NCBI GenBank assembly: GCA_964412115.1
Contig: CAYPMM010000008.1
Location: 1 to 32,447, forward strand
Source: HO2-45-28 sp964412115
Lineage (GTDB): Bacteria > Patescibacteriota > Minisyncoccia > HO2-45-28
Length of the DNA: 32,447 nucleotides
Reading direction: 5' to 3'
Shown here: positions 29,473-32,447 of the stretch, in pieces
Numbering within the stretch: the stretch's first letter is position 1
Layout of the letters: each line of letters opens with the position of its first letter
The notes under the pieces: generated by a model
What the model was told of the DNA's origin: nothing
Database searches by the model: none
Seen by the model: only the letters and a program-made list of their open reading frames with translations
Position numbers and translations under genes: made by a program

Positions 29473-29688
29473 ATGAAATACATCGGGTTTATGCTGTTGA
29501 TTTGCGGTCTTGTCATGTTCGGGTTGGCGTTCTACATGCTGACGCTGACCACCACCCCCTTCGGCCTCACAGCCGAGCTCTTCGCCAAAACCAAGAACGC
29601 TTTGGTGGTCGGCGGACTGGTCTTCGTGACGGCGTCAGGTTTCCTGTTCGGCTGGATCACGGCCTACAATCACTACTCGAAAGAGTAG
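29473..29688 (+). CDS. Small two-helix membrane protein, paralogue 2
   Basis: A 71-residue protein (MKYIGFMLLICGLVMFGLAF, then TPFGLTAELFAKTKNALVVGG), paralogous to the product of 28858-29079. GGAG lies about 9 nt before ATG 29473; the open frame upstream to 29269 overlaps the cysteine-rich gene and is not used. Function unknown. Confidence 0.75.
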   Translation: MKYIGFMLLICGLVMFGLAFYMLTLTTTPFGLTAELFAKTKNALVVGGLVFVTASGFLFGWITAYNHYSKE

Positions 29689-29696
29689 GCGCATAA

Positions 29697-29817
29697 CCCC
29701 GATGCTTCGCTTAGGCGAAGCATCGGGGTCCCACCTAAGTTTTTGAGAAGTGGTCCAAGTCGGACTTAGACCACACGACTTGAAAATTTTGGCGGGAAAG
29801 TTTTAGAACGTTCTTTC
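29697..29817 (+). repeat. Conserved intergenic module, copy 2
   Basis: Perfect 14-bp stem with TTAG loop (29697-29728), then CCACCTAAGTTTTT, an extra hairpin GTGGTC-AAGTC/GACTT-GACCAC, then TTGAAAATTTTGGCGGGAA and TTCTTTC. Confidence 0.75.
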
Positions 29818-29841
29818 GACTATAGTTAAGGAGTTTTTCGG

Positions 29842-30096
29842 ATGAACGCACCGAAATTCAAAGTTGGTGACCTTGTGGAAGCCAGATCGGTAATTTGCGA
29901 AGCAAAACACAACAACTTTTGGATAGGATTCGACCTAAGCGTCGGCACGGTAGGAATAGTCGAAAAAATAGAAGAAAACACCAAAGATACCAAAAATATT
30001 CCTGGCTGGAGTTTTTTATACCATGTGGCGTGGGAATGGGGCCGGAGCATCACACCCCATTCTGTTGTTTACGAGTACCAAATTCGCCCAGCATAG
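29842..30096 (+). CDS. Hypothetical small beta-rich protein (84 aa)
   Basis: Begins MNAPKFKVGDLVEARSVI and continues with VGTVGIVEKI and YHVAWEWG...YEYQIRPA. The KVGDLV / GTVGIV / strand / YEYQIRPA order resembles small SH3-like barrels, but I cannot name a family. AAGGAG lies about 10 nt before the ATG. It follows the second conserved intergenic module and ends in a strong terminator. Function unknown. Confidence 0.7.
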   Translation: MNAPKFKVGDLVEARSVICEAKHNNFWIGFDLSVGTVGIVEKIEENTKDTKNIPGWSFLYHVAWEWGRSITPHSVVYEYQIRPA

Positions 30097-30098
30097 AA

Positions 30099-30132
30099 GC
30101 CGCGGGGAAACACTTCCCGCGGCGGTTTTTTT
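30099..30132 (+). terminator. Intrinsic terminator of the small-gene cluster
   Basis: GCCGCGGG pairs with CCCGCGGC around GAAACACTT, then GG and seven T. Confidence 0.93.
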
Positions 30133-30213
30133 ATTTTTTAACCCATTTTCAGCCCGGTTTTCCTGATTTTCAACACGGTTTTTCTGATTTTCAACTCAAT
30201 TTCCAATTTTCCA

Positions 30214-30255
30214 AAATTTACCAACTCGCTACGATCGTATCAGTTTGGTAAATTT
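30214..30255. promoter_or_regulatory. Operator-like palindrome, copy 1 (downstream of PaaX-like gene)
   Basis: AAATTTACCAA and its complement around a central ACGATCGT. The skeleton TTACCA-N7-ACGATCGT-N7-TGGTAA is exactly that of 30881-30914. Confidence 0.7.
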
Positions 30256-30275
30256 GAAAAAGCAAAGTAAGTCGG

Positions 30276-30833
30276 TCAGGTTAAATCAAAATGAAGTTTA
30301 AGGTCGGCGTCCACAGAAATATGCTCAACCGTCAAAATTCTTACGCAGTGTCCAACTTCAAAAAATTCTGTTAAGAATTTAATTTCTTCATTACAGGGAT
30401 AAGGATAAGCCCAAACGCTTTTTTGCAATTCATAAAATCCCAATTTTTTGAATTTTTTGCGAAGCGCGTCGCGAGCAATCCTTTTCTTCTCCGGAATATC
30501 AGATACGACAACGCGCCATTTGCCGTCCCACCTTGTCGGTTTCTTTAATTCCATATTATCTGGATCGTAACGCATGGCCATCTTCTTTCCTTTTTCAGTA
30601 ATTACGATGGACACCGTGCCATCTTTTTCGTCCCGAAAATCAACAAGATGATCATATTTAAATTCGTGAAGAACGCGCCTCAAGATTTGACGATCAATGT
30701 CTTTCCACGCCTTAGGCAAATTTTCAATTATACGCCAGTGGGAACGCGGAGAATGAGATAAACCCATCGTCAAACCGGCCGCCAACAGTAAAAGTGTTTT
30801 TTGTTTTGTCGGGCTATAATAATACTTCGCCAT
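30276..30833 (-). CDS. PaaX-like regulator (winged helix plus Cas2-like domain)
   Basis: A 185-residue protein. The first half looks like a winged helix (RILRRVLHEFKYDHLVDFRDEKDGTVSIVITEKGKKMA), the second like the Cas2-type ferredoxin fold found in PaaX regulators (DGKWRVVVSDIPEKKRIARDALRKKFKKLGF, then LQKSVWAYPYP). The third domain of PaaX (about 300 aa in total) is missing. No Cas1 or CRISPR repeats are near, so a regulatory role is more likely than spacer acquisition. The -10 box TATAAT (30844-30839) ends 5 nt before the ATG. Two matching palindromes flank the gene. Confidence 0.78.
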   Translation of the reverse strand: MAKYYYSPTKQKTLLLLAAGLTMGLSHSPRSHWRIIENLPKAWKDIDRQILRRVLHEFKYDHLVDFRDEKDGTVSIVITEKGKKMAMRYDPDNMELKKPTRWDGKWRVVVSDIPEKKRIARDALRKKFKKLGFYELQKSVWAYPYPCNEEIKFLTEFFEVGHCVRILTVEHISVDADLKLHFDLT

Positions 30834-30880
30834 AAAAAATTATAGTTATTAATACTTATATATTTGACTATAAATCAAAT

Positions 30881-30914
30881 TTACCATATCGGCACGATCG
30901 TATCAATATGGTAA
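30881..30914. promoter_or_regulatory. Operator-like palindrome, copy 2 (upstream of PaaX-like gene)
   Basis: TTACCATAT and ATATGGTAA around ACGATCGT, same spacing as 30214-30255. It lies about 37 bp upstream of the -10 box of the PaaX-like gene and about 60 bp past the transketolase stop. Confidence 0.7.
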
Positions 30915-30971
30915 TTTTGAAATAACCAATCCTAACTGCGCTTTGGCAATTTTATCTTCGCCACATTTCGG

Positions 30972-32003
30972 TTATTTCCTCTTTATAGCCCTCTTCGCCG
31001 CTTCAATCATATGTTTCGGCGACATGCCGAAATGTTCTATGAGTTCGTTCGGCTCACCTGATTCTCCGAAACGATTTTTGACTCCGACAAATTCAATCGG
31101 CACGGGATAATTTCGGGTTATGATTTCCGAAACCGCCGAGCCCATTCCGCCGTTTATCTGATGTTCTTCAACTGTTACTAAACAACCGGCGTCACGCGCT
31201 GCTTTCAAAATGGTTTTCTCATCCATCGGCTTTATGGTGTGATTATTTATCACTCGCACTTTAATCCCCTTTTTTTCAAGCTCTGATGCCGCCAAAAGAG
31301 CGTTATGAACCAAAGGGCCACTAGTAACAATGGCAACATCAAGATTTTTGGAAACGGGGTTTCCACTTGGAAACCCCGTTTCCAAGTTAGAATCCCAGAG
31401 AATTTCAGCGCGTCCAACCTTAAACGGCGTTTTGTCGGTCGTGAATACTGGCGTTTTCTCACGGGCAAAACGCAAATACACAGCGTTTTTCAGCCCCACC
31501 GAGGCCATGGTCGCTTTTTTTGCCTCCACAGCGTCGCAAGGCACAATAACGGTCATGTTCGGTAAAACACGGGTTATTGCGATGTCTTCAATTGCCTGGT
31601 GAGTCGCGCCGTCAGGGCCCACCGAAACCCCCGCGTGCGCACCTCCGATAATCACATGCCGTTCGTTATAGCAAATAGTGGTGCGAATCTGCTCCCAATT
31701 TCTGCCTGGGCTAAACATGGCATAAGAAGAAATGAAAGGAATTTTCCCGACCGCGGCCATGCCGGAGGCGACAGAGGCCATATTCTGTTCGGCAACGCCC
31801 ATTTCAACAAATCTCGCCGGAAATTCTTTGGCAAACGCCTCCGAGCGCGTGGATTCGGTCAGGTCAGCACAAAGCACGACGACATTTTTATTTTTCCTGC
31901 CTGCCTCCACCAATCCCTCGCCATACCCATTCCTCGTCGGCGCCTGCCCGACTTTTTTTAAATCTAAAAATTCTTTCACCAGGTTTGCTTTTGGATTATT
32001 CAT
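30972..32003 (-). CDS. Transketolase, C-terminal subunit
   Basis: A 343-residue subunit carrying the pyrimidine-binding and C-terminal domains of a split transketolase. The catalytic glutamate is Glu72 in FVEMGVAEQNM, followed by YAMFSPGRNWEQIR and HAGVSVGPDGATHQAIED. Together with the N-terminal subunit it transfers two-carbon units between sugar phosphates using thiamine diphosphate. About residues 206-219 (LETGFPSGNPVSKN) are an insertion encoded by a palindrome (31348-31385) between two ordinary strands. Its ATG overlaps the end of the N-terminal subunit gene by 8 nt. Confidence 0.93.
   Translation of the reverse strand: MNNPKANLVKEFLDLKKVGQAPTRNGYGEGLVEAGRKNKNVVVLCADLTESTRSEAFAKEFPARFVEMGVAEQNMASVASGMAAVGKIPFISSYAMFSPGRNWEQIRTTICYNERHVIIGGAHAGVSVGPDGATHQAIEDIAITRVLPNMTVIVPCDAVEAKKATMASVGLKNAVYLRFAREKTPVFTTDKTPFKVGRAEILWDSNLETGFPSGNPVSKNLDVAIVTSGPLVHNALLAASELEKKGIKVRVINNHTIKPMDEKTILKAARDAGCLVTVEEHQINGGMGSAVSEIITRNYPVPIEFVGVKNRFGESGEPNELIEHFGMSPKHMIEAAKRAIKRK
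31348..31385. repeat. In-frame palindrome inside the transketolase gene
   Basis: Two perfect 18-bp arms (starting TTGGAAACGGGG) around the 2-nt loop CT, inside the coding sequence and in frame. Confidence 0.85.
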
Positions 32004-32447
32004 GTTCGCTCTTTATTCTGCCCCATAATGTGCGGAGTTCTTTCAGGGCTTCAGCGCCCTGTTCTGCGCGCGGAAATTTATCTTCGGGACCCTTGCCGGG
32101 CGGGTTGCCGTGCCAGCGAAAATCGCGTTCCATATACTCAACGCCTTTTCCCGGAATTGTGTGGGCGATAATCATTGTCGGTTTTTCATAAACCGCCTTT
32201 GCCTCGTCAATTGCCGAGTTCAATTCCTGAAAATCATGTCCTCCGGCATCAATCACATGCCAGCCAAACGCCTCATATTTCGCGCGAAGCGGTTCTAAGG
32301 GCATTATATCCTCGGTGTTGCCGTCAATTTGAATGTTGTTTCTATCCATAATAGCAACCAGATTCCATAATTTTTCGCGTCCGGCAAGCATGGCCGCCTC
32401 CCAGGTCTGCCCGGCGTCGTGCTCTCCGTCAGACATAAGGCAATAAA
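31996..32447 (-). CDS. Transketolase, N-terminal subunit (5' end beyond window)
   Basis: The visible 149 codons belong to the thiamine-diphosphate-binding half: LMSDGEHDAGQTWEA holds the GDGE-type motif, followed by LVAIMDRNNIQIDG and HTIPGKGVEYME. The gene starts outside the window (the frame continues through YCLMSDGE at the edge), so the ATG at 32436 is internal. It is transcribed first and overlaps the C-terminal subunit gene by 8 nt. Split transketolases of this kind are common in archaea and in several bacterial lineages. Confidence 0.92.
   Translation of the reverse strand, partial: YCLMSDGEHDAGQTWEAAMLAGREKLWNLVAIMDRNNIQIDGNTEDIMPLEPLRAKYEAFGWHVIDAGGHDFQELNSAIDEAKAVYEKPTMIIAHTIPGKGVEYMERDFRWHGNPPGKGPEDKFPRAEQGAEALKELRTLWGRIKSEHE

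Noticed and set aside
30140..30205. Short tandem repeat of CGGTTTT-CTGATTTTCAAC
   Set aside because: Only about two and a half imperfect 20-bp units in AT-rich intergenic sequence; too weak to call a functional repeat.
30276..30833. Cas2 and a CRISPR locus
   Set aside because: The Cas2-like fold is fused behind a winged helix as in PaaX; there is no Cas1 and no spaced repeat array anywhere in the window.

Overview
The window reads as a chromosomal segment of a Candidate Phyla Radiation (Patescibacteria, probably Parcubacteria-like) bacterium. This placement is an inference. It rests on compact, often overlapping genes, a very short EF-Ts, a release factor 1 that lacks its first domain, a transketolase split into two genes, many small orphan proteins, and short palindromic repeats that also sit inside genes. 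TGA is used as a normal stop, so the code is standard.

Layout. 1-2050: an edge-truncated orphan gene, a phosphoribosyltransferase, a small orphan, then a tRNA-Trp / rpmG / tRNA-Thr / tRNA-Tyr cluster with a duplicated tRNA-Tyr 3' end. 2059-6937: clpB, a membrane-anchored DegP-type protease and a divergent NUDIX hydrolase. 7013-16198: an iron-sulfur and oxidative-stress neighbourhood (nfu, superoxide dismutase, ferredoxin, sufU, sufS, sufD, sufB, sufC), all on the minus strand. It is interrupted by an accessory island holding two diverged copies of a possibly hypervariable gene, an ArsR regulator, and two small plus-strand genes set between three copies of a 113-bp repeat. 16357-19196: NADH dehydrogenase type 2, a four-helix membrane protein, a small HExxH protein, tRNA-Thr(UGU) and an anchored orphan. 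19205-25403: rpsB-tsf diverging from rpmE-prfA, an SDR oxidoreductase, a coiled-coil lytic transglycosylase, rplY and a 2-hydroxyacid dehydrogenase. 25447-30132: accessory small genes, several behind strong promoters, around fructose-bisphosphate aldolase and a PfkB kinase. 30214-32447: a PaaX/Cas2-fold regulator bracketed by two copies of a 34-bp palindromic motif, then the two transketolase genes.

Two expression styles are visible. Many genes (rpsB, rpmE, sufU, fba, pfkB, lytic transglycosylase and others) have a -10 box ending 5-9 nt before the ATG, so their mRNAs should be leaderless. Most small accessory genes instead have a strong AGGAGG-type ribosome binding site and often a good sigma-70 promoter.

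The most interesting points are: (1) the two paralogous genes at 8523-8975 and 9345-9965, driven by the same 178-bp promoter repeat that carries the 3' end of sufU, with diverged C-termini rich in NNY codons that resemble diversity-generating-retroelement targets; (2) palindromic elements inserted in frame within sufU and the transketolase gene; (3) the repeat-gene-repeat-gene-repeat island at 11341-12278; and (4) paired operator-like palindromes around the arsR and PaaX-like genes.
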